DNA of 64,000 nucleotides from Membranipora membranacea. Taxonomy: Eukaryota > Bryozoa > Gymnolaemata > Cheilostomatida > Membraniporidae. The notes under the pieces are model-generated. The model did no database searches. It saw only the letters and a list, made by a program, of their open reading frames with translations, and was not told where the DNA came from. Position numbers and translations under genes: made by a program. Below, piece by piece: positions 13,501-26,408 of the stretch. Numbering within the stretch: position 1 is the stretch's first letter; each line of letters begins with the position of its first letter. The stretch is taken from NCBI GenBank assembly GCA_914767715.1, contig OU612070.1, positions 23,922,025 to 23,986,024 on the forward strand, read 5' to 3'.

Positions 13501-16500
13501 TCCCTAGTAGCATGAATAATTAGCCTGAGAAATTGTCTTGTTTACAAAATTGCAAACAGTAATTATACCCCATACAGTGTCGATGATTAGGGCATTTCTA
13601 GATTGCTACTAGGGACTGGCTATTTTTGCAAGCCCTTTGTTTTGCAAAAGAAAGCTAATGATGCTATTCCAGATATGGAATTCAATGTATAAAGCCCATG
13701 CACTTTCCTGACAAGCAGATATTTGACAAAGTTCAAAATCCTCAGTTAAATTTGGTGTGGATCCAAACTTTATTTGTAGGTGACAGGGATAAACTAGCTC
13801 AATATCTTCCTAGATTTTTCATCAGCGTTCAATACAATTAGAGTAGAATATTTAATCCCATCACTGCAACACCTTGACTCAAACATTACACAATGGATTA
13901 TTAGCTTTCTCAGTAATCGCAGACAACAAACAATATCCATTGATAATAACTCACTCTCAGATACACTCATTACCAACACTGGCACCCCACAAGGATCAGT
14001 ACTAAGTCCTCTATTGTTTTCATTGTATACTGATGGAATAAGATCTAGATGTCAGAACTTTCATGTCTTAAAATATGCGGATGATACTTGTTTGATTGGA
14101 CTCATAGGTAATTCCTCTGATTTAAATTGTTATTTTTCTGAAGTAAATAGAATAGCTAATCAATGCTCAGATCTGGACATCCTTTTAAACGCAGGCAAAA
14201 CTAAAGAAATGTTATTTTCAACTAAACGTGAAAGACCTGTCAGCCCTAGCCTCTTACTTAATGGATCAGTTATTTCTTTCTGTGAGAATACTAAATATCT
14301 TGGTGTTGAGATTGACCAGAAGCTTAGATTTGAAGCCCACATCCAAAATGTTGTTTGTAAGGCAAATCAAAGAATGCATATAATTAAAAACTTTCTGTAT
14401 TTGAGAACCAAGCCACTAGCATGCATGCTTTTTAAAAGTTTTATTGTTTCACTTACAATGTATTGTCTACAAGTCCTCTATCCTGCCATTTACCAACGAG
14501 ATAAGAAGGACATGCGCAAAATATTTAAAATTGCTTCTTCGCTCGGATTACAACTTAATTATGATCTCGACACTCTAGTTAACAGTCATTTAAAAAACCA
14601 TGTAATGCAGATATTCACTGATGACGAACACTTTATCCAGAACTAGCTCGAACAATGCCCCTCAGGTCGGCTTAGACACCCTAAATACCGCACTGCCTGG
14701 GGCAAAGACTGCATTTTGAGACACATGTGAATTTATATTAATAATACAATTTTTTAACTATTTTTTAATATTACTTTTTTTGCACGTAAGGCAACTTCAT
14801 TATTTTCTGGCAGAGTATGTGTACCAGCATCCTTTTACTCGCAACTTTTACAGTTAGTGATAGAATACAAATCAATCAATCAATCAATAAATCTTGGGCA
14901 TATAAATGGAACTTGCAACTATTCTATACATGAATAACCTTGTTAAGATATTAAACATTGAAATAAGATGGGAAACCAACCAAGACCAATTGTACCTAAG
15001 ACTTATTTTCACATTTGATTTTGCCTGTTGAGATTTTCTGCTAAATAACTGAGTTTGAATCATCACCACTCATTATATAATTCATGATCAGAATACTTTG
15101 TAAGATGTAGTATTAACAATTTGTAATTTTTGGTATTAACAGTATTAGGCTCCCTGTAGCGGGTTATAATTGTACTTGCTGCATTCTGGACAAAGGATTT
15201 TTGTGCTCTATAGATCCTGATCGAATTGAAAGCATGTTGTATAAGGTGCTTTGTTTAGACAAAGAGAGAAATCGAAGGCTATGCTCTCTGATGTATTGCG
15301 CAATCGTAAGTGTTCTGCAGATAGGAGAGGTATGCACCCGAGGGTGCTGGGGGCTGGAACAATCAACAATGAAAGATCCTCCAGTGGGACTCGAACCCAC
15401 AACTCCTGAGGCACTAATCGCCTGGCCACCATTGCCACCCTATGAAACACAGCGTACGTGTTAGGGTTATTGGCCTTACATGGCCCATTGCTGGGACCCC
15501 TTGTAGTAGGTTTAGCTGTCTTTCCAGATAAACATGTTTAATTTTCTCTGTGTACAATTCACTTTGATGCACAGAAACCAAGTTTAATCAGGAGGTGATA
15601 ATCACTTATTTCAGCCGATTCTTATTAAACTGAGGAGGGCATTGTTGCCATGTCGCCTAAAGCTTGGCACGCTAATTTCAGAAGGTTCAACACGAAGGAT
15701 TTATATTTGTAAGATGAGCGATAAAATTGCCTAAGTATTTTTACCTTGAGTCCGAAAACAGTTTTTACTAGATGTATGAGCAAATTTGTTGCTCTTGATT
15801 ATTTGTTGATTAAAACAGGGTCAAGCTGGCCCAGGATAGCAAATTAATGTGGAAAAATGATAATTAATTTGAGCATCATGTTATGTCATCATTATCAATG
15901 ATTCTTCTATACAATTATGGTTTGTTGCAAAATACTCAATATAAAACTCAGCTCAACTTAAATATTCATTGTTAAAGATGTGTTGTGAGATAACAATACC
16001 AGCCCAATGGCAATGATATTATTATCATTGAAATGTATAGATAGAAAATAGCCTAAGACAATGGATGGATGCTATGTGTATTCATTGAATTGTAAGTTTG
16101 TCAGTCTAAACTAGGTCTCAGCTAGATGTTTAAACTTCTGAAATTTAAACTTCTAAACTTCTAAATTGCTATAAAAATGGAGTTTTTTGGCAATCACTCT
16201 TCTCAGAGAAGGCGGAATCTATTTTAGTAAAAATGTATACCCAGAATCAAAATGACGAATAAGTCTGTGAATTTTTTGAGTTAACACTCCAATGTTTGAC
16301 CTTATATAATTTTGTTGAAAAACAAAAATTAAAAAAATGCTTCAAAAAGTACTGTTTTTTAGACTTTGGTGTTATATGTTTTAAGATATAACAACATATA
16401 TCCAAAATAAATATAGTTGTAGGTCTATAGGATGGTACGAGAGTTTTTGAAGAGTTGAAGGCAATGTCAGTTTTAAGTAGGGGGAGATAATAAGGAAAGT

Positions 16501-19500
16501 GGGATAATTAGTATAAGTCACTTAGGTGCTCCCATTGATAAATTAAGGACTCATCTCTTCAGTCTCTCCTAAATTTATCTTGGAATAATAGATATTTTGA
16601 GATAAGCTGTGGCTTGTGACCTCTCTCAACAACAGTTATAGCTGGATTTACCTAGAAATAAGAAGACCTCATTTTAATTATAGCTTACATGAGTTACATA
16701 ACAACAACATCTTATCTTACGTTTGTGCAGAGTGATAAGTATGCAAAGGGCCTGCTTTCTTTGGATGTTCTGGAGCCAGGTGTCGACTGTATTCTCATAG
16801 TTGGTTGTTACACACTGGAAGCATTGGCTGTATGGGTTGCCTGTCTGTCCATCGGTATTTCTGTTGTGGTAAGTGGTACAGTACATACATACTCATATAA
16901 AAAAATACAGATTTGAAATAATCAAATAATGTCAGAATTTAAATGAAACCTCATTCCGTGAAACATACATTTGCTTCTGAGAGGTTAAACTGTCCCTTTG
17001 GACACATAACCTCAAAAAATGGTATTATCATAAGAACAGCAAAACTCATTCGATAATCAGTAACAAGGTAGGACATAACCGATATAATTCTGAGTCAAGA
17101 TTTGAGATACCCAATTTATGAGTTCAAAATAATTATATTGAATATATTATAACTATTGACCTTTGATCTTCTCAATCATTTAGGCGGATACCATATTATT
17201 GCCAAGAGAGCTTTTGATACAGGAAGCTGTCGACTTATTCAAACCAAAAGTTGTGGTGGTAGGAGACGCAGCCGATGAAGGAATTGTTGAGGCACTTTTA
17301 TCTCTGTTTCAAAGTAGAAATACACTTCCAGTTTCAGAAAAGTGAGAAAACACATTATGTATTCCAGTGTTACACTTCTAATGAGACAATATTCAAGGTT
17401 TCTCTATTCGATATTTGTTGAAATTGAATTAAATGAAGTGCTTACCATTTTTGTTGATGAAGCTCAACTTTCATTGAATATGTTAAACATTGGACATTTG
17501 TAGGCTGAGTGGTGTAAAACATGTTTACTATGAAGGTAACAACACAGACCATGTAATGAAATTTCCGTTCATGAAATCGCTAAATGGTTTGAGTCAGCAA
17601 GGCGTGGTAGTTGGTGACCTGCAGCTAGAAAGAGCCAGAGACAAAGTCCAACCTGATTATATCTCTCAGATATCTTACTCAACAGTAAATAAACAGCAAA
17701 GATGTACCAAGTAACACAAACAAGCATGCAACAGCTGCGTTACAGCCGTTCTGCTTGATGAATCACTCGACAATATTTTTTTTGTTGTACTTCATTTCAT
17801 AGATTGGCTGTTTTTATAAGGGATTGAATTAAGCTCCATTACACATTTCACCCTTTACACCAATTCTTAAAAAAATACATTTTAGGGTACAACAGGTCAA
17901 TGGAAAAGTTCTCTGCACACACATAGAAGTTTCCTCGAGCGTATCGGTCCACCAGTACTCACAAGCAATGAATCGGTAAGTAGATTTTCAAGGAATTTCT
18001 CACGTTTGTCAAAATATGAGTGAAATACCAAAGTAAAAATTGTCAATCTCCCAGGACCGAGAAGCTTTTGTTCTTATCATTTCTTCTTTCTGGATAGATG
18101 ATTACACAACCCTTCTGATAAATCTGCACTGGATTATAATCGTTTGACACAGCTGTGGTTACCGCATGTTATGCTTGTTTGTTCAAATACATTGCACAAG
18201 CTTATGCACTTGTTACTGTTTGTCAGCAAAACATTATTTACTGAAACTTTTGTACAGGTTTGTATCACAGAATGTATGAACAGAGGGAGTATGGCATCTT
18301 TAGCTAGAAGTGTTGTCAATCTCATTGGACAGACAGACAAGCTTGTTCTCTCACCTGATGTATCCAAGAAGACCTCTAAAGAGAAAGTTGCACAGATATG
18401 TGGTGATGCAATAATTGATGAGTGGTAAGTAGCCTGGAAGATTGATAGGGAGGCTGCAAATCTGTATTGGAACCTGAAATGACAGGAGATACGTTAAATT
18501 CCTCATTGTGATAGTCCGCTGCATCGCTCTGTAACCTGTTTTAGCATGTTGATATGTAAGGTCGAGTTTTCTGCTTAAAAGCCTTGCTCCTTGGTAGTCT
18601 AAATACTTCTTAGTTACTTGCAAACACACATGATTACGTACATTCAAGGCAGAGTTATGGTGCAGTACTTACCTTAATTTGGATAATATAGTAGGAGATG
18701 TTTGTGTATATCAATCAATGACTGCATGTCTTGCACTACACAGATAACCCAGTACCAAGTTACATGTTACATGAGTTGGACCTCATTCAAATGTTTGGTT
18801 GGTCTCTAGGGATATCCACCCGAGTATTTTATTTTGGATTTGAGATGATCTTGGTCAACACATTAGGCAGCAAGACTGCCTTGCAACATCTCAAGACTAC
18901 CTTGCAATATTCAAAGGCTGTCTCACAACACATTTAGACTGCCTCAAAATATCTCAAGCCTATTTTACGACATCTCAAGTCAGCTTCATCACATAAATCA
19001 AGAGTATTTGTACATCAATTTCCAGCCACTGATCGAGGCGTCTTTTCATAAAAAATTGAATTGAAGTCGTCTACCAGTAGTTCTGATGGAGTTAAAATAC
19101 CATTTAAAGTCTGTGAAGACAATTCTACTTGGGAGCAATCTAGTCAAATGACCACTAGAGAATGCTGCCATATTCGCAAGACTTCAACACACCCTGCTAC
19201 AAGCCTGAGAATATAAGCAAGTTTAAGTAGCACCATGAGTTAACATGAAGGCAAAACTCAATGATTATTGCTCTATGTGGGGGCTACTTAATGCCTTATT
19301 TTTTATTCAGTTTCTTGGTTCTTTTATTGCAGACAATACCACCTCAAGCCTTACCCTATCTCAACGGCTCAAACAACATTGTGCCTCTGAGATAAGGTCC
19401 CTTGAACATCAGAATTTAAATTGTAGTGTTACCCTGGTAGTAATTTTACCAAAGGAGCTAGATTATCTGTGTGACTATATGGAAAAAAACCACCCCAGCG

Positions 19501-22500
19501 GCAAACCAATCAAACACACAGTGCTTCTAGGGCAAAGCTACACAAAGAAATTCAAACAGAAAGTTAAAGATAGCCTTGGGGGAATGACTGTGGTTAGTGT
19601 TAATCCTGTTATCCTTTAGCAACCTCAAAATCTAGTTTTGTACTATATAGTAATCATTATTAATGGGGGATGAGGTTTTATGAACATCAGATATTGACAA
19701 GATATGTGGATCATTGATGCAAGGTAGAACAACTTGAAAGCAGCGCATTTGGTATCAAAATGTTCTCAGTAACATCGGGATTTTTAGTGCCCAGATTGTT
19801 TTGCTATGTAACTGCTGCAAGATTCTTAACTGCAGTACTCTATTTAAAATACAACAGAAGCACTGAATGTAGAGATTTTCTCTATTTACAGACAGTTTAT
19901 GGTCTGTCTGAGATCCCCACAGTCGGTCTTACTCCGTTTGGTCTAAATGAGTCGAGTGAGGAGGACAGGATGGAAGCCAGATTCATCCTATCAAAGGGAT
20001 GTGTGGTAAGAGATGACTTCTTAATACAATATCTCTGTAAGTGAAGACCCTGACACTTGATTTGACAAAATATTGTGATCAACCAACGGTGTGGTTGTGA
20101 CCAATCTAATTTGCTAATTTATAGCAGGGGCTAATTGAAACATGGATAAGTGGCTGGTTAAATCTTAGCAAAGCTTAGCCTGATAAAATACCATTTAGCA
20201 GACAATTAGCCGAAACCAGTCCCTAATTTGTATGATTGTTATATAGACTTCACAACTTGTTTGATTCTAATTAAAAGTTTGAGTTTTATGATGCACATCA
20301 TATGAATTGTATTTTCGATATTTATGCGCACAACCTCTTTCAACAGAGACTCCTTTGAACACGAGCCTATATACGAATATTTAATAATTTATTTATCATA
20401 GAGCAAATATATGTATCATAGTAATATGATTCAGAAAAGGTACACAATGCAATTATGCGAGAGCAATAAGTGGTGCATTTTTTTAAAACAACCTAACTTA
20501 GACTATGCGTGTTGCAGTTATTATTATTAAGAATTATCCCCTCTTTCATAGCTAGATCCATATACACATTAAGAGTTGTTTATCCTTTGAACATTGAGAG
20601 AATGTTGATCCCTACCTCCAACACCAGAGAGAGGAACCACGATGCTGACTAGAAGCTAACTGATATCAGATCTGATCTAGATAATCTATGTCACAACTGC
20701 TTAGTAGGGCTGGCCAGCCATTAGGTGCTACAGAACATCTTAGAAGGTGGTTATACGTAGTACTACAATGCGAACTTGTGTTCTTTGTATTTGAAGATGC
20801 GAGTTGTTGATGAAAATGACTGTGTTGTTGACATAGAAACAGAGGGTAGAATACAACTGAAATCTACGTATAGTTTTAAAGAGTATCAAGAAGTCGAAGC
20901 CAACAAAGATGCATTCACAGAAGATGGCTTCTATAAAACAAAGTAAGAGAATTTGCAATCAAAAGTATTAGCAATGAGGCAGCTAGAGTGCTGGTGCATT
21001 TGAAAATGATATGCACAGTTTAATAACTTTGAGGTCAAAAGTTACCTGCTCCTCTCAAGTATGATCTTACCATGGTGTATTGAGATGGCTGGACTGGAAC
21101 AAACTCAGTAAATTTATCCACAGAGAACCCTCATTTATGTGTTTGGTAAACATATGAAACAAAAGCTCATTCAATGGAATTATTAGGGAAGAATTATGTT
21201 TACTGTGCTGATTGGGCTTGTACAGTCAGTAACTACCTGTGTGTATTAAAATCTATGCATCTTTCATTAGAGACGTTGGTATGATGTATCCTGATGGAAA
21301 GTTTGTGATATTGGGACGAGAAAGTGTCAGGAAGTGTATCTATATCCGCAGAGTTAAACTTTGGCCTGTAGCTATAGAAGAAGTCATAGCAACTCACAAG
21401 AATATCAGGGATGTCAAGGTGATTAGACTCATACTATTTTAATAAGCAAGATCTGGATGTTACAGATTTTATTTTCACAAATTAATCTTATCGTTTGACC
21501 TTAACAGGTGACTTCGTCAATTGATCCTATCATTTGACGTTATGAACTGACTAGCAACCACATTTCTTTAGTTTTCACCAGGAGCCAAATACCTTTGGTT
21601 CCCATAAACATACCTGTCATACCCGAAACAGCTTTCAGGGTCATTGAGTCTAACTTATATGTTAGATTCAGTTACCCATGAATCTGCCAAGAAGCGTGTT
21701 TACTTTGAGAGCTTTGTATAATGAGCTATGGTGTTTGCTGTTTGATACAAAGATTGTCTATCAGATATTGATAAAAAATTTTACCGCAATTATATCATTA
21801 TATACATGTTCATCTTGCTCAGACTTTAATTGATTTTAATTATTCCGTTAGGTCATCTCAAGCACCCTAACTACCGACACTGATGATGAGATTGTCTACT
21901 GTATTCGGTATGTAACCAGCCATTACCCTGTCCACTATAATCAATTAACTCTCTCAAGGGTATACACAACAGATTAAGTTTTCACAACTGTCAGAATGTG
22001 CTAATGCTAATGTCACTAGTGCAACATTGCATTTGTGAGATGATTGATCAAGAAAGATAGAGAGGAGCTATCTCAGTGTTCGGGCAGGGTCCACCTAAAA
22101 AGAGAGGAAGAATAGCTTTGGTCCCTTCACGCACCGGGCAAAGCTTTGTATAATGAGCTGAAACCATGCTTGAAACATCTTAAACGTTTTCTTCTTAAAT
22201 ATTCCAGCATGGAGAGAGGGTTACCAAACTTGACTAGGCAAGAAGTGATCAACCACTGCATAGAAAAACAGGTATAGTTGTATATCGTGAATTATCGCTT
22301 TAATCATTGACAGTTGATTCTAAATTGCAAACAAGACCAAACATTGTTCAATCAATTGTTAACTTCAAAATCTTTAATCCACAATATGTTGACATTTCGC
22401 TAGGTGATGGAGTTGGAATATCCCAGAAGAATTCTCTTCTTTGATGATTTTCCACAGACTAAAAATGGAAGGAAGGTGAGTTCTTTAGGCATCAACAGCA

Positions 22501-22865
22501 GCAGGTCTCTATAGCAGTACTGACAACAGCTTAATTAACAATGTCCTGTTAATTGCTTTTCTGTCTAAATGGACATGCTTCAAATTTTTTTTCGATCAAT
22601 GTTAGTCTGCCAACCAACTCATTGCCTCAATTAATTTATGCACATCATAGCGATTTTTCGCTCAGCTCAACACCTTCATCAGTGATGTTCCGATGTTGTA
22701 CAGAAAGTCAATATTTTCTGACCATTTTGTCTCTTTCTCAAATACCCTTTGATAATCTGTATTACATTGTTTCAGACTGATTTCAATATGCTCAAAGAAC
22801 TTGTTCTCCGAAAAATTGATCAGAATCCTGAGGAAGGCATTGTACCTGGATCATACACACAGTGA
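10599..22865 (+). CDS. ANL-superfamily acyl-CoA synthetase-like protein, copy 1 (14 exons, 584 aa)
   Basis: Exons: 10599-10763, 16731-16868, 17184-17341, 17504-17684, 17886-17975, 18258-18424, 19427-19592, 19892-20005, 20797-20942, 21271-21418, 21852-21907, 22208-22271, 22404-22475 and 22776-22865. All junctions are GT-AG; the lengths sum to 1755 nt with every phase compatible and no internal stop. Family enzymes adenylate a carboxylate with ATP and then transfer it, usually to CoA. Visible core motifs: A3 P-loop ISYST-GTTGQWK (210-221), A5 TVYGLSE (356-362), A7 DGFYKTKD (436-443), A8 DGKFVILGR ending at 458, and A10 PQTKNGRK (548-555). Two positions are odd: Trp220 replaces the usual Pro of GTTGxPK, and Arg554 sits where A10 normally has the catalytic Lys. 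ATG 10599 is the first Met after an in-frame TAA at 10533. I see no signal peptide. The substrate is unknown, and it could be a divergent enzyme or a pseudoenzyme. Confidence 0.85.
13798..14890 (+). mobile_element. 5'-truncated LINE (non-LTR retrotransposon) reverse transcriptase fragment
   Basis: An uninterrupted reading frame at 13798-14646 (282 codons) encodes the C-terminal part of a reverse transcriptase. It shows the motif A region LDFSSAFNTI, then NTGTPQGSVLSPLLFSLYT, then the catalytic KYADDT, then the thumb-side stretch NTKYLGVEID. This order and spacing are those of jockey/CR1-like LINEs. The endonuclease and the start of RT are missing (a stop lies directly upstream), as in ordinary 5'-truncated insertions. 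The 3' UTR ends in a short (AATC)n run at about 14867-14890, a typical LINE tail. The copy lies in intron 1 of ANL copy 1, in sense orientation, within a 5.6 kb segment absent from unit 2. The open frame suggests it is fairly young. Confidence 0.85.
15331..15530 (-). mobile_element. tRNA-derived SINE, family B (intron 1 of ANL copy 1)
   Basis: The minus strand has a perfect box B, GGTTCGAGTCC (15389-15379 region), and a box A-like TGGCCAGGCGATTAGTG. Flanks match the family B elements at 2992-3350 and 27893-28260 (GAGGGTGCTGGGGGCTGGAAC on one side, CCTATGAAACACAGCGTAC on the other). Relative to those copies it lacks the stretch between GCCTGG and CACCAT, so it is an internally shortened member. 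It lies in the part of intron 1 absent from unit 2. Confidence 0.65.
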
Positions 22866-22902
22866 TTCTACAGTAGTTGCAACAGTCTGAGCAGACATTC
22901 AA

Positions 22903-22908
22903 AATAAA
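22903..22908 (+). terminator. Candidate poly(A) signal AATAAA, ANL copy 1
   Basis: AATAAA lies about 38 bp after the stop codon of ANL copy 1, and a second AATAAA is at 22970-22975. In copy 2 the equivalent positions read ATTAAA (38516-38521) and AATAAT, so neither canonical hexamer survives there. Confidence 0.45.
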
Positions 22909-24652
22909 CTCGGGATATCTATTCTGTCGCAAGAATGGACAATGGCAAACCGCAAAATGAAATATGAAGAATAAAATATGTTCTAAGCTGGTCTATTTGA
23001 GCTGAAATTGAGCAGAAGAAGCAACTCTCCTTCCGAGCAAAATATTGGTATAGGTTATAGGTATCTTTAAAGACAACGTCAATAAGGAAAGCTTCTTTAC
23101 AATTGCCCTCTCATATTGATTCATATTTTGACCAAGCATCATGATTCAAGTGAGATTAAAGACCTTTATGTAGAGTGGTGAATTCTGAAAGAGAACGCTA
23201 CTGAGACAGTTATGGTGACCTTTTATTTAATTTCATCATGTCATACATGCATGCACTACCTGTTATGATAATTGCATTTAGAGTATAGCAACAGCGTTGG
23301 TAAATTTTTTATCAGGTATATTATATGGTTTGAAAAAAAAATTTTAAGCTGATATAATTGGTCTTTTGTGTTGACTTCTTCTATATAAGGCAGTGCAAGG
23401 TTGGAACTTTGATTGCATTCAATTAACATATTAAGTCATAAGACACCTCCAAATTGCAGTAATATTAACCCTGCACTGCACTGGTGTGGCTTAGAGTACA
23501 AGCATGAGAGTGATGGGGCGAACATTGTTGCACTGAGACAATGAAGAGTTGGCAGCCTCCCTGGTTGCGCAACAGCGTAAACACACCAATTATGTCAAAC
23601 CACCGAAACTTACAAAATGCACTGAGGGATCGAGAGATTGGTTGAGGTGCTCATCAACACACAGGGGTGGCTTCATGCTGCTGGGGCCGCCAATGAGGAG
23701 GTTGTACTAGGGAAAGCCTCGAAACAGCGCTTAACTCTTCTAGCTGAAGACCTATGTGTTGTGCAGAGGTACGCCCACCGCAACATGTTGTATTTTGTTG
23801 TTGGCTAGATAGTATCTGACTATTGGAAAGACAGTTGACATGGTTGTAAGAAACCCAGGGTGGGACCAGGGTTCGCAGCCCAAAGTCCCGAACATTATGA
23901 CCATGTCATAATGGAAAAAACACCACTTCCAACAAATTTGTATATGGAAAAATTCCCCCAAGGTCTATACGGAAACATAGAGGAGTATGAGAGACATAAA
24001 CAAACTATCAACTGTTATAACAAACTCGGAAATGCCACGGATTTTTGTATGCCAGAGGGGGTTTCAAAACTGAGCTTGGTATGAAAATATACAGAACAAG
24101 GAAGGGATGCAAAATGGTGTTAGAGAACTGCAGAGTAGATAACTCTGCACATAAGACGGATGGTACCCTGCCCCAGGTTGAAAACCACAATGGGGACACA
24201 ACCAACTCCACCAGTTGAGAGAAGGGAGCAAATGATTAAGAAGCCCTTACAACATCCTCTTAGGATGGTGTAATGGCGGAACTCACATCACCGCATAGAC
24301 TATAGTATCAAACTGGACCTTGAGTGTTTTCTGTTGTTGTTTCTCTGAATCAATGACCTTCGATGTCTAGTAACACTTCAATATCTTTGTCTAGTAGTGT
24401 TAGAATTTCCTCAGATAAGCAAGGAGTAGAGCTACAAGACGCCATAAAGATGTTACATCAACAGAAAACACAAACAGAAAACACTCAATGTCCAGCTTGT
24501 TACTATTGTCATCGCAACAATATTACCTCCGCCTATATGTCATCCTGAAGCAGGGATTCCCGAAAAATGTTGTCTAATGAACGAAGTCCGCACTTTTGCT
24601 TCAGCCCATTGTTCCTCGCGGAGAATCCATTTATTATGTTGGATATAGTTCA
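22909..24652. other. 3' flank of ANL copy 1, no gene recognised
   Basis: This stretch is shared with unit 2 (38522-41813) but lacks two unit-2 segments: the 627 bp foldback element (39048-39674) and about 930 bp of retroelement-like sequence (about 40450-41376). At the latter site unit 1 joins CCAACTC directly to CACCAGTTGAG with no target-site duplication. Unit 1 probably suffered a deletion there rather than unit 2 an insertion. ORFs here are short and not recognisable. Confidence 0.45.
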
Positions 24653-26385
24653 AGAAAACCCCACCCTCTCCCCCAATACCTACAATCAATTTTTATTTTC
24701 AGAAGATTTAAACGGATCAGAGCATGCTGAATCAAAGTTTTGAGGTGCACAAGCCATATTGGGCTCTGTTGTTGGTGACGGTAGGGAAATGTTGACTTCT
24801 GGTTCAAATTTTGATTAGAATTGTTGTTGGTGCTAAAAACAAAAGGATGATAGTGGTTGACTCTGAGGAAAAACACAAATATCATGCATATTGTGCACAA
24901 GGTAAAAACTCTTTTTCACAAATTTGGTAACATACCATTAAAATTTGGTATTTCCAGTTACGATATGATATGGAATGTACAGTATAGGAGGACCGGTATA
25001 GCAAAATTATCAAAGTTTGTTTATTTAAAAATCTTTGTAACTAAAATTTGCTTCAAATCAGTTTCACGGTTTCCAATGTGGCCCTCATATCACACCATAA
25101 ATAAAATCTTCCTATCTTCATGGTTACTATAAAGTTTGGTATTTTGCCAGAAATCAGCAAAAACTGCCAAGTATGGTGAATGTAAATAAGATTTTTGGGG
25201 AGAGAGTCTTTCTATCATAGAATGGTGTGAAACTCTATTTTCCGGTTTGCAGCAAAACCCAGCTCTAAGCGTACCTAAAATATTAGCTCCTTGCAACAGT
25301 GACTTTTTAAATTTGGTAAATTCCAAAGAAATAAGCAAACAGTTCCTGGTACACAGACCTTATTCAACTTTATGGGCAAGAGATCATATTATCTGAGAAT
25401 AGCTTGAAACTCTGATATTGAACTTAAAATACTAGCTCCCGCGACGATATCTAATGTATTTGGCCTATTTCTAAAACTGAGCATAGGAGTGTAAGCCAAA
25501 TACCAATTCTAAAAGTCAGGGTCCGTGGAGCTAATATTTTAGGTATGATATGAGGGCCTTGTTACGGACTTGAGAACAGAGTTTCAAGCGATTCTGAGAT
25601 AGAAAGATTTTTTGCCAAAAAATCTTGAATATTTCACCATATATGGCTACATAAAAATGTTATCTCACTATCATAGAGTATTAAATTTGGTAAATGTATT
25701 TGGCCAAAATACCCCAGTGTGATATTTCGGTGAGCCAAAAAAGCCCTTTACTGACCAAAATGCTCAATTAAAACATGTTTTTTGCATTCAATCATTTTAG
25801 ATAATGTCATTGAAAATGGGCAACGAAGTTAATAGGCTGTTATTTCTGTGATGGGTTTTTCAGACAAGATGATTCATCTACGGAATAACAACCATGATTA
25901 TGTTAAAGTTATAGTAACAATGAGCATTCACTTTTGGTGTGTTTGTCCATCATTTATTTGAGCTGGTGAAACTGATGGGGAAGAGGAATGTTCAAACCTT
26001 TGAAGCACAAGTAGGCAGGATTAGCTGAGCCAGAGGCAGCCGGCATCAAAGGATGGTGCCGCCGGTAATATGATTGCAGCAAGGAAACTTAAGTTATCGA
26101 TTCTCAATGTACTCGCTGTGTCATGCATAGCTACAGCTTTTATTTGGAATGCTAAAACCTTCTCTAACGGAACTGAAGTAAGACTAGATTATCATCTAAA
26201 TTTCATGCTATTAATTACTTCATTATTTATTGATTGCACACATGCAAGATTCATCATTAGCAATTGGCCTCACCAATGATACGAGCTGATTTTCTCAATT
26301 TATCTCCCATCCTCTTTGTTGTAGGCCTATACGTGTTACTGGAAACTAAATCGTTTTTAGTAGGGATTTTGCCAGTGCCAGAAAA
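24653..26385. other. Spacer between the duplicated units, with degenerate internal repeats
   Basis: This 1.7 kb has no counterpart after unit 2. Short motifs recur within it: AAATTTGGTA near 24939, 25312 and 25683; an AATAxTAGCTCC-like string near 25280 and 25427; and its reverse complement near 25527. This suggests a decayed complex repeat in both orientations. No gene is recognised, and ORFs of 69-91 codons lack domains. Confidence 0.35.
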
Positions 26386-26408
26386 AAAGGGAATAATAAT
26401 TCAGATCA
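26386..26408. repeat. Short direct repeat at left edge of unit 2
   Basis: A 23 bp string beginning AAAGGGAATAATAATTC is found here and again at 41815-41837, where homology to unit 1 stops. Unit 2 is thus bracketed by the same short direct repeat. This could be a breakpoint microhomology or the start of a lost third unit. Confidence 0.6.

Larger units (their letters stand above)
10927..16525. repeat. 5.6 kb block in intron 1 present only in unit 1
   Basis: Both units share CTATTTTCCTGCAACCAGACCAAG. Unit 2 then continues directly with the sequence that unit 1 resumes near 16525 (TTGATAAATTAAGGACTCATC). As a result intron 1 is 5967 bp in copy 1 (10764-16730) and only 373 bp in copy 2 (31648-32020). 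The block holds the LINE fragment and the SINE listed separately. Outside those I see no further genes. Confidence 0.7.
731..24652. repeat. Segmental duplication, unit 1
   Basis: Nearly all of this stretch can be matched in order and orientation to 26424-41813. The match includes both flanks of the ANL gene, its exons and introns, the SINE insertions and the 3' flank. Unit 1 is about 8.5 kb longer. It carries segments absent from unit 2 at about 991-1768 (with a WSC exon), 4250-4806, 6318-10158 and 10927-16525. The left edge lies at the shared stretch starting near 731/26424, and sequence 1-730 has no counterpart. The right edge lies at about 24652, just after the shared ATCCATTTATTA stretch. 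Confidence 0.85.

Noticed and set aside
13794-13985. 63-codon minus-strand ORF
   Set aside because: Antisense shadow of the LINE reverse-transcriptase frame.
18731-18937. Possible extra ANL exon (peptide with FGWSLG)
   Set aside because: Exon 6 (to 18424) joins exon 7 (from 19427) directly in phase in both copies. Copy 2 has lost the acceptor, and the two copies differ by a frame-changing indel here, so this is intronic.
19245-19426. Upstream extension of the ORF that contains ANL exon 7
   Set aside because: The copy 2 counterpart has an in-frame TAA just upstream of the TTTGTAG acceptor, so the exon starts at 19427 (34873 in copy 2).
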